From: Amorphus coralli DSM 19760
Lineage (GTDB): Bacteria > Pseudomonadota > Alphaproteobacteria > Rhizobiales > Amorphaceae
Direction: 5' to 3'
DNA: 64,000 nt
Assembly: GCF_000374525.1 (NCBI RefSeq)
Contig: NZ_KB894571.1
Span: 434,001 to 498,000 of the forward strand
Of the stretch, positions 44,652 through 54,376 are shown piece after piece. How positions within the stretch are numbered: the stretch's first letter is position 1; each line of letters opens with the position of its first letter. Position numbers and translations under genes: made by a program. The notes below the pieces were generated by a model. It searched no databases, was not told the DNA's origin, and saw only the letters and a program-made list of their open reading frames with translations.

Positions 44652-44695
44652 ACAATCCCGTACGGAGAACCGGCCTCCACGTTTCCTGGGATCGC
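44652..44695. repeat. Palindromic intergenic repeat, copy 4 (degenerate)
   Basis: ACAATCCC-GTAC-GGAGAA, loop CCGGCCTCCAC, then GTTTCC-T-GGGATCGC. It aligns with copies 1-3 position by position but with broken pairs in both arms. Confidence 0.7.
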
Positions 44696-44790
44696 GGAGC
44701 CAGCGCGCGACCGCGCGCCGGCGCTTATGCGCCGCCCACCCGGAGCCGGTGAGCGCAAGCGAACTCGGCGTGAGGGGCAATTCTCACCCC

Positions 44791-44835
44791 GCAATCGCGG
44801 ACGGATAACCGCAAGAGCACTTTTCCTGCGTTCGC
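44791..44835. repeat. Palindromic intergenic repeat, copy 5 (degenerate)
   Basis: GCAATCGC-GGAC-GGATAA, altered loop CCGCAAGAGCAC, then TTTTCC-T-GCGTTCGC. The loop carries several changes and the inner stem no longer pairs fully. Confidence 0.65.
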
Positions 44836-44848
44836 TCCTTTCACCCCC

Positions 44849-44876
44849 GCAAAGCCGGACGGCGCCTGCTTTGCTC
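44849..44876. repeat. Palindromic intergenic repeat, copy 6 (loop deleted)
   Basis: GCAAAGCC-GGAC-GGC joined directly to GCCT-GCTTTGCTC: outer arms of the copy-3 type with the inner stem shortened and the central loop missing. Its last two bases are the first two of the TCA that is the cckA stop codon on the minus strand, the same relation as copy 2 has to the TRAP permease gene. Confidence 0.65.
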
Positions 44877-47148
44877 AGTGCTTCGTGGCTGCCGCAGGCT
44901 CAAGGGCCTCTTTCACCGCCGTGGCCAGCGCCTTCAGCGAGAACGGCTTGGGCAGGAAGGCGAACTCCATCTCGCTGGGCAGCGTGCGCGAGAACACGTC
45001 CTCCGCGTAGCCCGACATGAAGATGATCGGCACGGCCGGGTTCAGCGCCTTCACCTCGATCGCTAGCGTCGGACCGTCCATTTCCGGCATCACCACGTCG
45101 GACACCAGCAGGTCGATCCGCCCGTCGAGTTCGCGGGCGATGGCCAGCGCGTCCTCGCCCGTGGGGGCGGCATGGATCCGGTAGCCCCGCGCCTCCAGTG
45201 CGCGCGAGGCAAAGGCGCGGATGGTGTCCTCGTCCTCCACAAGCAGGATGGTGGCGCTGCCGGTCAGATCCTCCACCGGAGGCGGGGACGGGGCAGGCGT
45301 GGCCGGTTCTGGCGCGCTGCCTCCGGCCGCGGCAGCGTCGGTCGCCGCATCCGCCTCGATGGCGGCGATGGCTTCCACCGTCGCGGCCTCCACCGGCTCC
45401 CCCTCGCCCGACGCGGGCGGCACGGCTACGGGCATCACCACCTCGCCGGCCCTCGGCAGGAGCACCTGGAACGTCGTGCCCTCCCCCACCCGGCTGTCCA
45501 CCTGGATGGTGCCGCCGGTCTGCTTGACGATGCCGTAGACCGTGGACAGCCCCAGCCCGGTCCCCTGACCCACTTCCTTAGTGGAGAAGAAGGGCTCGTA
45601 GATCTTCGCCAGCACGTCGGGCGGAATGCCGGTGCCGGTGTCGGTGACCTCGATCAGGATGTGATCCCCTTCCAGCCCCTCGTCGCCGTAGCGCGCCATC
45701 TCCGTCGCCGGCACGTTGGCGGTGCGGATGGTGAGCCGGCCCCCTTCGGGCATGGCGTCTCGGGCGTTGACCGACAGGTTGGTGATGACCTGTTCAAGCT
45801 GGCTCTGATCGACCAGAACGGGCCACAGGTCGCGCCCGTGCACGACGGTCAGCGTCACCTTCTCGCCGAGCAGCCGGTCGAGCATCACCGACAGGTCGGC
45901 CAGCACGTCGGGCAGTCGCAGCCGGCTCGGCCGCAGCGTCTGCCGGCGCGAGAACGCCAGGAGCTGCTTCACCAGCCCGGCCGCCCGGTTGGCGTTCTGC
46001 TTGATGTTCATGATGTCCTGGAAGGACGGATCGGTCGGCCGGTGGTTCATCAGCAGGAGGTCGGAGAAACCGATGATCGCCGTCAGGATGTTGTTGAAGT
46101 CGTGGGCGACACCGCCGGCGAGCTGGCCGACTGCCTGCATTTTCTGGCTCTGGTCGAACTGCATCTCCAGCGCGCGCTGCTCGGTGGTGTCGACGGCGTA
46201 GAGGATCGCCCGCCCCGGTGCATCGTCCGTCTCCGGGAACGGCGCGACGTACAGGCGCACGTCGCGCGGCGCCTCCTCGGACAGCGAGGCATCGATGGGC
46301 GCCGGGCTTGGCTCGCCGGCCGCCGCACCCGCGATGGCCGCGGCCACGCTCTCCCGGTCCGGCTCCGCGATCATGTCCAGAACCCGCCGCCCGTTTTCCG
46401 ATCCGGTCTCCCTGCGGTCCAGGAGCCTCCAGAAGCGCGGCGTCGCCTCGTGCACCTCGCCGGCACCCGTTACCAGGCCCACCGCCACCGGCATCCGGCT
46501 GAACATCTGCGAGAAGAGCGCCTCGTTGGGCGCGACGGCTTCGACAGGGGCGGCCGCGATCGGCTCGGGTGCCGCTGTGGCGGCCATGTCCTCGATCACG
46601 AACAGCAGCGCCGCGATGCCACCCTCTCCGCCCAGAACCGGGCTCAGGCGGACCGCCACCGTAGGCGCAGCGGGATCGGGCTGGCCGAGCGGCGTCGTCA
46701 CGGTCTCGCCGGCACGCGCCCGCTTGAGCGCCGCATAAAGGCCAGCAGCGGCGGCGGGATCGCCCGCTGCCCAGCGCAACGGCGATACCAGCCGGGCGAA
46801 GCCGAGGGCGCGATTTGCATCGGCATAGGCCGCGTTGGCGTGAAGCGGAACGCCGGACGGCGATGCAATCAGGGCCGGATTCGCGAGCGCATCCACCAGG
46901 GCGCCGGCTGCCAGCCCACCCGACCGGTCCCGGCGTCCGCGTAGTCCCGCCATCACGGCGAGCGCCACGCCGGCAGTAAGCGCCGCGGCGCCGACCGCTA
47001 CGGGTCCGGCCATGGCCGCATCCGCCAGAAGGATCGCCGTGGCGCCGGCCGCGGCCGAAACGCCCAGCACGAGGGCCGCGAGCAGCAGGGCCGCTCCCCC
47101 CTTCTGCGCCCCGTCGACCTTCGTTTCCCCCGTTCGGATGTCCACCAA
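44875..47148 (-). CDS. cckA: CckA-type hybrid histidine kinase
   Basis: 757 residues. Two N-terminal membrane helices (GAALLLAALVLGVSAAAG and a second up to VMAGLRGRR) are followed by two weak PAS-like regions (~90-190 and ~215-310). The dimerisation helix has GQLAGGVAHDFNNILTAIIG with the phosphorylated His, the ATPase has the N box NLSVNARDAMPEGG and GTGLGLSTVYGIVK, and the C-terminal receiver carries LLVSDVVMPEMDGP. This layout is CckA, the kinase that feeds phosphate through ChpT to CtrA in alphaproteobacteria. No ATG is available; the TTG at 47148 is chosen because GGGAGG lies 7 nt before it, with GTG at 47169 as alternative. Confidence 0.93.
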   Translation of the reverse strand: MVDIRTGETKVDGAQKGGAALLLAALVLGVSAAAGATAILLADAAMAGPVAVGAAALTAGVALAVMAGLRGRRDRSGGLAAGALVDALANPALIASPSGVPLHANAAYADANRALGFARLVSPLRWAAGDPAAAAGLYAALKRARAGETVTTPLGQPDPAAPTVAVRLSPVLGGEGGIAALLFVIEDMAATAAPEPIAAAPVEAVAPNEALFSQMFSRMPVAVGLVTGAGEVHEATPRFWRLLDRRETGSENGRRVLDMIAEPDRESVAAAIAGAAAGEPSPAPIDASLSEEAPRDVRLYVAPFPETDDAPGRAILYAVDTTEQRALEMQFDQSQKMQAVGQLAGGVAHDFNNILTAIIGFSDLLLMNHRPTDPSFQDIMNIKQNANRAAGLVKQLLAFSRRQTLRPSRLRLPDVLADLSVMLDRLLGEKVTLTVVHGRDLWPVLVDQSQLEQVITNLSVNARDAMPEGGRLTIRTANVPATEMARYGDEGLEGDHILIEVTDTGTGIPPDVLAKIYEPFFSTKEVGQGTGLGLSTVYGIVKQTGGTIQVDSRVGEGTTFQVLLPRAGEVVMPVAVPPASGEGEPVEAATVEAIAAIEADAATDAAAAGGSAPEPATPAPSPPPVEDLTGSATILLVEDEDTIRAFASRALEARGYRIHAAPTGEDALAIARELDGRIDLLVSDVVMPEMDGPTLAIEVKALNPAVPIIFMSGYAEDVFSRTLPSEMEFAFLPKPFSLKALATAVKEALEPAAATKH

Positions 47149-47515
47149 GCCGTCGCCTCCCAGACTCACACCGCCCGATCCATAGCAGAGTCGGCGGATC
47201 GATGACCCATTCGGCCCGATCCCGCGCCGAATCAGACGTCCATCCCACTTTGGAAGCGTTCACGTGAGATTGTGGCAAGCACAGGGTGACCAGACGTCCG
47301 AAAGGGGCGTGCGGGACCGGCAATCGGGGTCGCGATCCCCAACTCCGCCATTCTAGATTTGCCAAATGCAGCCTGACGTTCTTTAACCAGTCATCGAGTG
47401 ACGAACGGATGACAGCTGGTGGTGGGGCATCGGCTGCCGCGATCCGTCGGCACTTCCATCGCGCTGGACCGCCGAGGCGGCCGGCTACCGTTTAAGTTGC
47501 GTCTCGGGGGACGGC
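47149..47515. promoter_or_regulatory. Divergent intergenic region, cckA / fliO-like gene
   Basis: About 367 bp between the divergent cckA and FliO-like genes. It must hold promoters for both. Two TTAA tetramers are present near 47386 and 47492, but neither has a second TTAA seven bases away, so no CtrA box is called. Nothing gene-like was recognised. Confidence 0.5.
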
Positions 47516-48637
47516 ATGGCGAGTTGGTTTGCATCGACGTTCGGTATCGATCCCGGCTTTGCGCGCGGGGTCCTGTTCGTGTTCACCGCCGCGATCTTCG
47601 TGGCCATCATCTGGGCCATCATCGCCTTCGTGCGCGGTCTGACCTCCGGCCGGCTGAGCCGCTCCCGGCGCAACCGCCAGCCGCGACTGGCCGTCATGGA
47701 CACGACAGACATCGATCATCGCCGCCAGCTCGTGCTGGTGCGCCGCGACCACGTGGAGCATCTGATCCTCATCGGCGGACCGGTCGACGTCGTGGTGGAG
47801 GAAAACATTATCCGCAACGCCGCCACCGACCTCCACGGCAGGAGCGGCCGCCGCGGCGCAAGAGGGTACGGCGAGGAGGACGCGACCGACAGCCTGTCGC
47901 CCGATCCGGAGGCGCCGCTGGAGCCAGCCGCACCCTCCATGCCCGCCGCTCCCGTCGAGGCGCCGCTTCGCGCGGCGCCTGCCGCGGTTCCCGCTGCCCG
48001 CGCGAACGGCAACGGCAATGGCAGCCCAGCCGCGCCCCGCGCACCGGTACAGCCCGCACCGCGCACCCAGCCACCCGGCACCGCGGATGCCGGCGAACCG
48101 CGGCGCTGGCGCTCCTCGCGTCCGGTATCGGGCACCGAAGCCGCGCAGCCCCCGGCTGCTCCGGCGCGCGCAGCGGCGCCCGCCGCGCGGCCGGCAGCCA
48201 GCAAGGTCCCGCCCGCTCCGGCGGCTCCGGCCCGCCCGGCCCAGGCGCAACGCCCGGTCGCGGCGCGTCCACCCGCCGCCTCTCCGGCCCCTGCTCCACA
48301 GCCGGCAAAGACCGGTCCGGCGAGCGAAACCAAACCCGCTCCCGGCTTCGTTTCCGCCTCCGCGCCGACCACCGCGGCGGCGTCTGCCGCAGCTTCACCG
48401 GCCGCCGACGAGCCCGAGAAGAAGGCCGCCGACGCTGCGGCACCGGAAGCGACGGCCGAGCGCGGCCAGCCGACTTCGTCCGGTGTAGAGGCTGCCGGCG
48501 GTCCCGCGTCCGCTTCCGACGCAGCGGACACCTCCGCCTCCACGGAAAAGGACGACGCGGCGGACGGAAAGGACGACGATCTCGATCTCGACGACGAGAT
48601 GGCGCGCCTGCTGCGCGGCGTCGGCGACCAGCGCTGA
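47516..48637 (+). CDS. FliO-like membrane protein with long Ala/Pro-rich tail
   Basis: 373 residues. One membrane helix near residues 19-40 (GVLFVFTAAIFVAIIWAIIAF) is followed by a short basic region and a FliO/MopB-like segment: LAVMDTTDIDHRRQLVLVRRD and HLILIGGPVDVVVEENI. FliO helps assemble the flagellar export gate; in many alphaproteobacteria the gene lies away from the flagellar cluster, so the name is tentative. The last ~250 residues are almost only Ala, Pro, Arg and Glu with acidic ends and are probably disordered. GGGGGA lies 5 nt before the ATG. Confidence 0.72.
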   Translation: MASWFASTFGIDPGFARGVLFVFTAAIFVAIIWAIIAFVRGLTSGRLSRSRRNRQPRLAVMDTTDIDHRRQLVLVRRDHVEHLILIGGPVDVVVEENIIRNAATDLHGRSGRRGARGYGEEDATDSLSPDPEAPLEPAAPSMPAAPVEAPLRAAPAAVPAARANGNGNGSPAAPRAPVQPAPRTQPPGTADAGEPRRWRSSRPVSGTEAAQPPAAPARAAAPAARPAASKVPPAPAAPARPAQAQRPVAARPPAASPAPAPQPAKTGPASETKPAPGFVSASAPTTAAASAAASPAADEPEKKAADAAAPEATAERGQPTSSGVEAAGGPASASDAADTSASTEKDDAADGKDDDLDLDDEMARLLRGVGDQR

Positions 48638-48666
48638 GGCCCGGTCACGGTACTCCAGACAAGAAA

Positions 48667-48697
48667 ATGCCGGCGACCGCAGGGGCGGCGCCGGCAT
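48667..48697. terminator. Bidirectional terminator between fliO-like gene and dksA
   Basis: ATGCCGGCG pairs with CGCCGGCAT around a 13-nt loop. CGTTT follows on the plus strand and TTTTCTT on the minus strand, so it can serve both convergent genes. Confidence 0.7.
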
Positions 48698-48748
48698 CGT
48701 TTCAGGTGGTCTTGACGCGGGATCGAGGGCAGAGGCCCGAATGCGGCC

Positions 48749-49165
48749 TCAGTCGTCCCGGTAGATTCGTTCGCGACGCTCGTGTCGCTCCTGTGCCTCG
48801 ATGGACAGCGTGGCGATCGGGCGAGCATCCAGCCGCTTGAGAGAGATCGGCTCGCCGGTCTCCTCGCAGTAGCCGTAGCTGCCATCATCGATACGCTGCA
48901 GCGCCGCGTCGATCTTCGCGATCAGCTTGCGCTGCCGGTCCCGGGCCCTGAGCTCGATGGCCCGATCGGTCTCCGAGGAGGCCCGGTCGGCGAGATCAGG
49001 ATGATTGCTCGAATCCTCTTGAAGCTGTTCGAGCGTCTCTTTCGCCTCGCGAAGGATATCGTCCTTCCAGGCGTTGAGCTTCTTGCGGAAGTACGTCCGC
49101 TGCCGTTCGTTCATGAACGGCTCGTCCTCCGAGGGTCGGTAGTCTTCGTCGATCTCAACCGCCAT
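48749..49165 (-). CDS. dksA: RNA polymerase-binding transcription factor DksA
   Basis: 138 residues. The coiled-coil arms (ERQRTYFRKKLNAWKDDIL and DRAIELRARDRQRKLIAKI) with DxxDxA-like DRASSETD tip match DksA, and the C-terminal region has GSYGYCEETGEPISLKRLDARP. Of the four zinc-binding cysteines in E. coli DksA only the first is kept here; the positions of the others are Glu/Thr/Ala, as in several alphaproteobacterial and zinc-independent DksA proteins. It binds RNA polymerase in the secondary channel and works with ppGpp. Confidence 0.95.
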   Translation of the reverse strand: MAVEIDEDYRPSEDEPFMNERQRTYFRKKLNAWKDDILREAKETLEQLQEDSSNHPDLADRASSETDRAIELRARDRQRKLIAKIDAALQRIDDGSYGYCEETGEPISLKRLDARPIATLSIEAQERHERRERIYRDD

Positions 49166-49334
49166 AGATCGTCCTCGGCACTCGGGTTGAAAGCGGCGCC
49201 TTTATAGCTGCGGCCTTCCGGCGCCACAACGGCTATACGGCCGCAGATTCACGCTTTCCTGTTTTTGGCCGCCTCGCACAGACCGCCAGCCCGGCTTTGC
49301 GAGAGGCGTGCCTTCGTATAGTGCTGGGCCAGCG

Positions 49335-49347
49335 CCCCCCCCCCCCC
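49335..49347. repeat. Homopolymeric tract of 13 C
   Basis: A run of 13 consecutive C lies between 42 and 54 bp upstream of the MoxR ATPase start, in its probable 5' leader. Long mononucleotide runs are rare by chance even in GC-rich DNA, and their length can change by replication slippage. Confidence 0.9.
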
Positions 49348-49388
49348 GGCACGCGCCCACCAGCACTTCCCGAACGACGAGGATCTCC

Positions 49389-50234
<846 letters not shown>

Positions 50235-50261
50235 CGCATCGAACCGACGGGAGGCTGAGCC

Positions 50262-50777
50262 ATGCGCCGGCTGATTCTCTTGCGCCACGCCAAGTCGTCC
50301 TGGGACGACCCGACCCAGGCCGATTTCGACCGGCCGCTCAACCGGCGCGGCCGTCGCGTTGCGCCGATCATGGCGCGGTACATGGCCGCGCACGATCTCG
50401 TGCCGGACCGCATCCTCTGCTCCACCGCCCAGCGCACCCGCGAGACGCTCGCCGCCCTCCTCCCGGAGGTACGCGGCCCGCTCGACATCCGGCTCATCGA
50501 CGAGATCTACGAGGCCAGCGAAACGGCCATTATCGACGCGATCCGCCGCCTCGGAGGCGACGCGCGAACGGTCCTCGTCATCGGACACAACCCGGGCATG
50601 GAAGAATGCGCGGAAACGCTGGTCGGCAGCACCGGTGATGGGCTCGCCGAGGCCTTCGCCACGGAGTTTCCAACCGCCACCGTCGCGGTGATCGACTTCG
50701 AGATCGACGCCTGGGAGGCCCTGGCGCCCGACGGCGGCCATCTCTCCGCCTTCGTCCGCCCCAAGGATCTGGACTGA
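50262..50777 (+). CDS. SixA-like histidine phosphatase
   Basis: 171 residues. The phosphatase motif LILLRHAKSSWDDP near the start carries the catalytic RHG-type histidine (RHA here), with DRILCSTAQRTRETL and VIGHNPGMEE completing the branch 1 histidine phosphatase fold. SixA dephosphorylates histidine phosphotransfer domains or similar phosphohistidines. GGGAGG precedes the ATG by 7 nt. It follows the MoxR gene on the same strand. Confidence 0.9.
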   Translation: MRRLILLRHAKSSWDDPTQADFDRPLNRRGRRVAPIMARYMAAHDLVPDRILCSTAQRTRETLAALLPEVRGPLDIRLIDEIYEASETAIIDAIRRLGGDARTVLVIGHNPGMEECAETLVGSTGDGLAEAFATEFPTATVAVIDFEIDAWEALAPDGGHLSAFVRPKDLD

Positions 50778-50802
50778 CCTTCAGGCCACGGATCGCCGGC
50801 GT

Positions 50803-51414
50803 TCAGTGCCGCGCGACGATGGCCGCGGCCGCGCCGGCCATGGCCGCCGATGCGCTGCGATTCATGATCTTCAGGGCGCGCGGGTTGCGCAGCATGATCC
50901 GCGCGCGGCTCGCCAGCGCGATGTACGGCGTCACCACGGCGTAGAGCACCACGACCGTCAGCGCCGCCAGCACGCCGTAGGAGCCGACCGTCACCGAATG
51001 CAGGTCCACCACGGTGGGCAGCAGCGCCATGTAGAAGATGATGGTCTTCGGGTTGCCAAGCGTGATGGTGAAGCCGGACAGGAAAGACGGCCAGAAGCCG
51101 GATCCCTTGCGCGCGTCAACCGCCTCCGGGTCGATGCCGGCCCTCCAGAAGTGCCAGGCCAGCCAAGCCAGATAGGCCGCACCCGCCATCCGGACCACGA
51201 TGAAGACCTCACCGAACATGTCGGCAATGGCCGCCAGCCCGAGCACGGCGAATGTCAGGTAGGTCAGGTCGCCCAGGATCAGGCCATTCATGTAGAAGAA
51301 GGCCGGCCGGAAGCCCGAGCCCAGTGCCTTGCCCACGCCAGCGGCGATGCCCGGCCCCGGAATGGCCGCGGCAATCGCCAGCGCAACGGCATAGGGGAGA
51401 TAATCGAGCATCAT
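50803..51414 (-). CDS. LysE family translocator
   Basis: 203 residues with about six membrane segments. The family features are GPGIAAGVGKALGSGFRPAFFYMNG and TLGNPKTIIFYMALLP. LysE/RhtB proteins export amino acids (lysine, arginine, homoserine, threonine, leucine); the substrate cannot be told from sequence. Convergent with the SixA-like gene and downstream of a histidine kinase on the same strand. Confidence 0.93.
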   Translation of the reverse strand: MMLDYLPYAVALAIAAAIPGPGIAAGVGKALGSGFRPAFFYMNGLILGDLTYLTFAVLGLAAIADMFGEVFIVVRMAGAAYLAWLAWHFWRAGIDPEAVDARKGSGFWPSFLSGFTITLGNPKTIIFYMALLPTVVDLHSVTVGSYGVLAALTVVVLYAVVTPYIALASRARIMLRNPRALKIMNRSASAAMAGAAAAIVARH

Positions 51415-51456
51415 CGTGCGGCTTTCTTCGACCGGCGGCGCGGATCGTGCGCCGCC

Positions 51457-52566
51457 TCATGCGCCAAGAGACTGATGCTCTTTCCGGAACTCCACCCAGA
51501 CCGCAAGGCCGGACGGCGTGGAGTTCATGTTGAGCTCGCACTGGAGCTCCGAACAGATCACCTGGGCGATCTTGATGCCGATGCCTCCGGTGGTCGTCTC
51601 GCTCGCCGCGGGCAGCCCCACTCCGTCGTCGCGACAGGTCAGCCGGACCGCCCGCCCCTCGTCGGCATCCCGGATCTCGATGCGGACGGTGCCGGCGCGT
51701 TCGCCGGGGAAGGCGTGCTTGAAGGAATTGGCCACGAATTCGTTGACCAGCGTTCCCACCGCGACAGCCTGCCGTGAGCTGACCTTGACCGCATCGAGCG
51801 ACAGGTCGAGCGTCACGTCCTGCGGCGCGAGCGCCAGGAGATGCTGGCCGAGATTGCGCGCGTAGCGCTCCAGGTCGATGACCGGCCCGGCATCGGTGCG
51901 GTGCAGTTCGGCGTGTACCGCCGCCACCGCCTCGATCCGCGAATGAATGGTCGTGAGAGCCACCTGGGTCTCCTCCGAGGTGGTCCGGCGCTTGAGGACG
52001 CGGATCAGGGCGGAGAGCGCGTGCAGCGAGTTCTTGACCCGGTGGTCGACCTCCTGGCGCAACGCGGAGGCCGAGGCCAGCGCCTTGCGCATGTCGAGCT
52101 GCACCATGACCTGGCGAGCCAGCACCCGGATGGTATCGCGCTGGAGTGGTGTCAGGGTCCGCGGCCGAGTGTCCAGCACGCACAGGGTCCCCAGCGGCAG
52201 GCCGTCTTCCGTCTTCAGAAGCGCGCCGGCGTAGAAGCGCAGCCCCGGATCGCCGCAGCACAGCGGGTTGTCCACCATGCGAGGATCCTTGAGGGTGTCG
52301 GGGATCTCGACGAACTCCTCCTCAAGGATGATGTGCGAGCAGATCGACGTGGCCAGCGGCGTTTCGCGCGTCCCCAGCCCGGTTTCCGCCTTGAACCACT
52401 GCCGCTCGGCGTCGATGAAATTCACCACCGAGATCGGCGCGTCGCACAGCTTTGCCGTGAGTTCGACGATGTCGTCGAAATCCTTTTCCCGGTCCGTGTC
52501 GAGGATTTCGTAGGAGTAGAGCGCGCTCAGGCGTTCGCCCTGACGGGGATGATGGCCAGCTTCCAT
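51457..52566 (-). CDS. GAF-domain HWE/HisKA_2-type sensor histidine kinase
   Basis: 369 residues from the ATG at 52566 (MEAGHHPRQGERLSALYSYE). Residues ~15-165 are a GAF domain (DFDDIVELTAKLCDAPISVV, then SICSHIILEEEFVEIPD and GTLCVLDTRPR), typical of kinases that sense small molecules or light without membrane anchoring. The kinase part has LRQEVDHRVKNSLHALSAL with the phosphorylated His and an ATPase with VGTLVNEFVANSFKHAF and CRDDGVGLP. This arrangement is the HWE/HisKA_2 class common in Hyphomicrobiales. No response regulator is next to it. Confidence 0.9.
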   Translation of the reverse strand: MEAGHHPRQGERLSALYSYEILDTDREKDFDDIVELTAKLCDAPISVVNFIDAERQWFKAETGLGTRETPLATSICSHIILEEEFVEIPDTLKDPRMVDNPLCCGDPGLRFYAGALLKTEDGLPLGTLCVLDTRPRTLTPLQRDTIRVLARQVMVQLDMRKALASASALRQEVDHRVKNSLHALSALIRVLKRRTTSEETQVALTTIHSRIEAVAAVHAELHRTDAGPVIDLERYARNLGQHLLALAPQDVTLDLSLDAVKVSSRQAVAVGTLVNEFVANSFKHAFPGERAGTVRIEIRDADEGRAVRLTCRDDGVGLPAASETTTGGIGIKIAQVICSELQCELNMNSTPSGLAVWVEFRKEHQSLGA

Positions 52567-52924
52567 GGGATTTTCGAGCTTTGCGCCGACTCGCACGGCG
52601 GCTGAGGGGTGGATCTGGTAAACGGCAAGGGCGGGCGGATCTGGGCCGCATGGCCGCACGGCCAACGACGCGGGCATGCCCTGAGGCCTCACCACGCGCA
52701 GTTGCACCCCGCACATAACGCGCCGGTGGGCGCGAGAGTCAATTGAAACCCCACCGGACTCGTCCGCATTGCGGTTAAGGGATGCGAACTCTCCGAGTCT
52801 GAACCTTCCGCCTGGACACTTCAATGCCCATGTTGGAAATCGGCCGGTGCGCCCGCGCGCGACGGTTCTGCACGATGCCCGCCCCCGCCCTGCCGGCACC
52901 AATGAGGAAGAACCCGGTCTCCGC
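52567..52924. promoter_or_regulatory. Divergent intergenic region, histidine kinase / ycjX
   Basis: 358 bp between the divergent kinase and YcjX-like genes. It should hold both promoters. No repeat, hairpin with a T run or short gene was recognised; the open frames seen in it lack coding character. Confidence 0.4.
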
Positions 52925-54376
52925 ATGCGAATCACGACCCTGACCGACGATGCGCGCCTCGCGCTGGAGACGCTCGCCAGCCGGACCGGCGGCATCGTCT
53001 CGCCGAGCCTGCGCCTGGGCGTGACCGGGCTTGCCCGCTCCGGCAAGACGGTCTTTCTCAGCGCCCTCGTCCACAACCTCGTCCATGGCGGCCGACTTCC
53101 GGTCTTCGAACCCTACGCCCAGGGTCGCATGGCGCGCGCCCATCTGGAGCCGCAGCCCGACGACGCCGTGCCGCGTTTCGCCTACGAGGATCATGTCCGG
53201 GCGCTGATCGACGACCGGGTCTGGCCGGAATCGACCCATCGCATCGCCGAGCTCCGGGTGACCATCGAGTACGAATCCGCGTCCTTCTTCCAGCGCAACA
53301 TCGGCCCCGGGCGGCTGCACCTCGACCTCGTCGACTATCCCGGCGAGTGGCTGCTCGACCTGCCGTTGCTCGCCAAGGACTACCGGACGTGGGCGGAGGA
53401 GTCGCTCAAGGAGGCGCGCCGCCCGCTGCATGCCGACAGCGCTACGCCCTGGCTGGCAGCGCTTGAGGGCATCGATGCGGGCGCCCCGGCCGACGAGGCC
53501 ACCGCCCGCCGCCTGGCCGAGGCCTTCACCGGCTACCTGAAGGCGGTGCGCGAGGAATCCACCACGCCGCTGGCCTTTCCTCCGGGCCGCTTCCTCATGC
53601 CCGGCGACCTTGAGGGCTCGCCGGCGTTGACCTTCGCCCCCATCGACCCGCCCACCGGCGAACGCTCCCGCGACGCGCTGTGGGCAATGATGGAGCGACG
53701 CTACGAGGCCTACAAATCGCACGTGGTGCGGCCCTTCTTCCGCGACCACTTCGCCCGGCTCGACCGGCAGATCGTGCTCGTCGACGTGCTTGCAGCACTC
53801 AACGCCGGGCCCGAGGCCGTGCGCGCCCTGCAGTCGACGCTGTCGGAAGTGATGGCCTGCTTCCGGCCGGGACGCCTGTCCTGGCTGACCCGGCTGGTGG
53901 ACCGGCGCGTCGACCGGCTTATGTTCGCCGCCACCAAGGCCGACCACGTCCACCACACCGACCACGACAAGCTGGAGGCCATTCTCGCCACGCTGGTGGA
54001 GAGCGCCACCGACCGCGCCACCTTCTCCGGCGCCGAGGTGGACGTTGCCGCCATCGCCGCCGTGCGCGCCACCCGCGAGGGCCGCGTCCGCCAGGGGCTG
54101 GAGCAGTTGCCGGCCATCATCGGCACCCCGCTGCCCGGTGAGCGCGTCGACGGCACCGTCTATGACGGCAAGACGGAGATCGCCCTCTTCCCGGGCGACC
54201 TGCCCGCCGAGCCGCGCTCGGTGCTCCGTCACGAGGCGGCGGACGCGGGCGCGCTGGCCTTCCTGCGCTTCCGGCCGCCCCAGCTGGAGACCACCGCCGG
54301 CGGCACCACCCTGTCGCTTCCCCACATCCGGCTCGACCGGGTCCTGCAGTTCCTCATCGGAGACCGACTGGCATGA
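52925..54376 (+). CDS. ycjX: YcjX family P-loop protein (DUF463)
   Basis: 483 residues. The P-loop LRLGVTGLARSGKTVFLSALVHNL is near residue 35, with LHLDLVDYPGEWLLDLPLL (Walker B-like DxxG) and IVLVDVLAALNAG and FAATKADHVHHTDHD (TKxD specificity motif) further on, placing it in the YcjX GTPase-like family. In enterobacteria ycjX-ycjF follow the phage shock genes and are induced by envelope stress. The ATG at 52925 is used. The stop overlaps the ycjF-like ATG. Confidence 0.92.
   Translation: MRITTLTDDARLALETLASRTGGIVSPSLRLGVTGLARSGKTVFLSALVHNLVHGGRLPVFEPYAQGRMARAHLEPQPDDAVPRFAYEDHVRALIDDRVWPESTHRIAELRVTIEYESASFFQRNIGPGRLHLDLVDYPGEWLLDLPLLAKDYRTWAEESLKEARRPLHADSATPWLAALEGIDAGAPADEATARRLAEAFTGYLKAVREESTTPLAFPPGRFLMPGDLEGSPALTFAPIDPPTGERSRDALWAMMERRYEAYKSHVVRPFFRDHFARLDRQIVLVDVLAALNAGPEAVRALQSTLSEVMACFRPGRLSWLTRLVDRRVDRLMFAATKADHVHHTDHDKLEAILATLVESATDRATFSGAEVDVAAIAAVRATREGRVRQGLEQLPAIIGTPLPGERVDGTVYDGKTEIALFPGDLPAEPRSVLRHEAADAGALAFLRFRPPQLETTAGGTTLSLPHIRLDRVLQFLIGDRLA

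Larger units (their letters stand above)
44551..44874. other. 324-bp intergenic region with decayed hairpin repeats
   Basis: Between cckA and the XdhC operon on the minus strand. It holds three degenerate members of the palindromic repeat family (44652, 44791, 44849) and a GC-rich stretch (44701-44760) with an internal GCGCGC...GCGCGCC symmetry. It should also contain the XdhC operon promoter near 44560-44640. No gene is seen. Confidence 0.6.
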
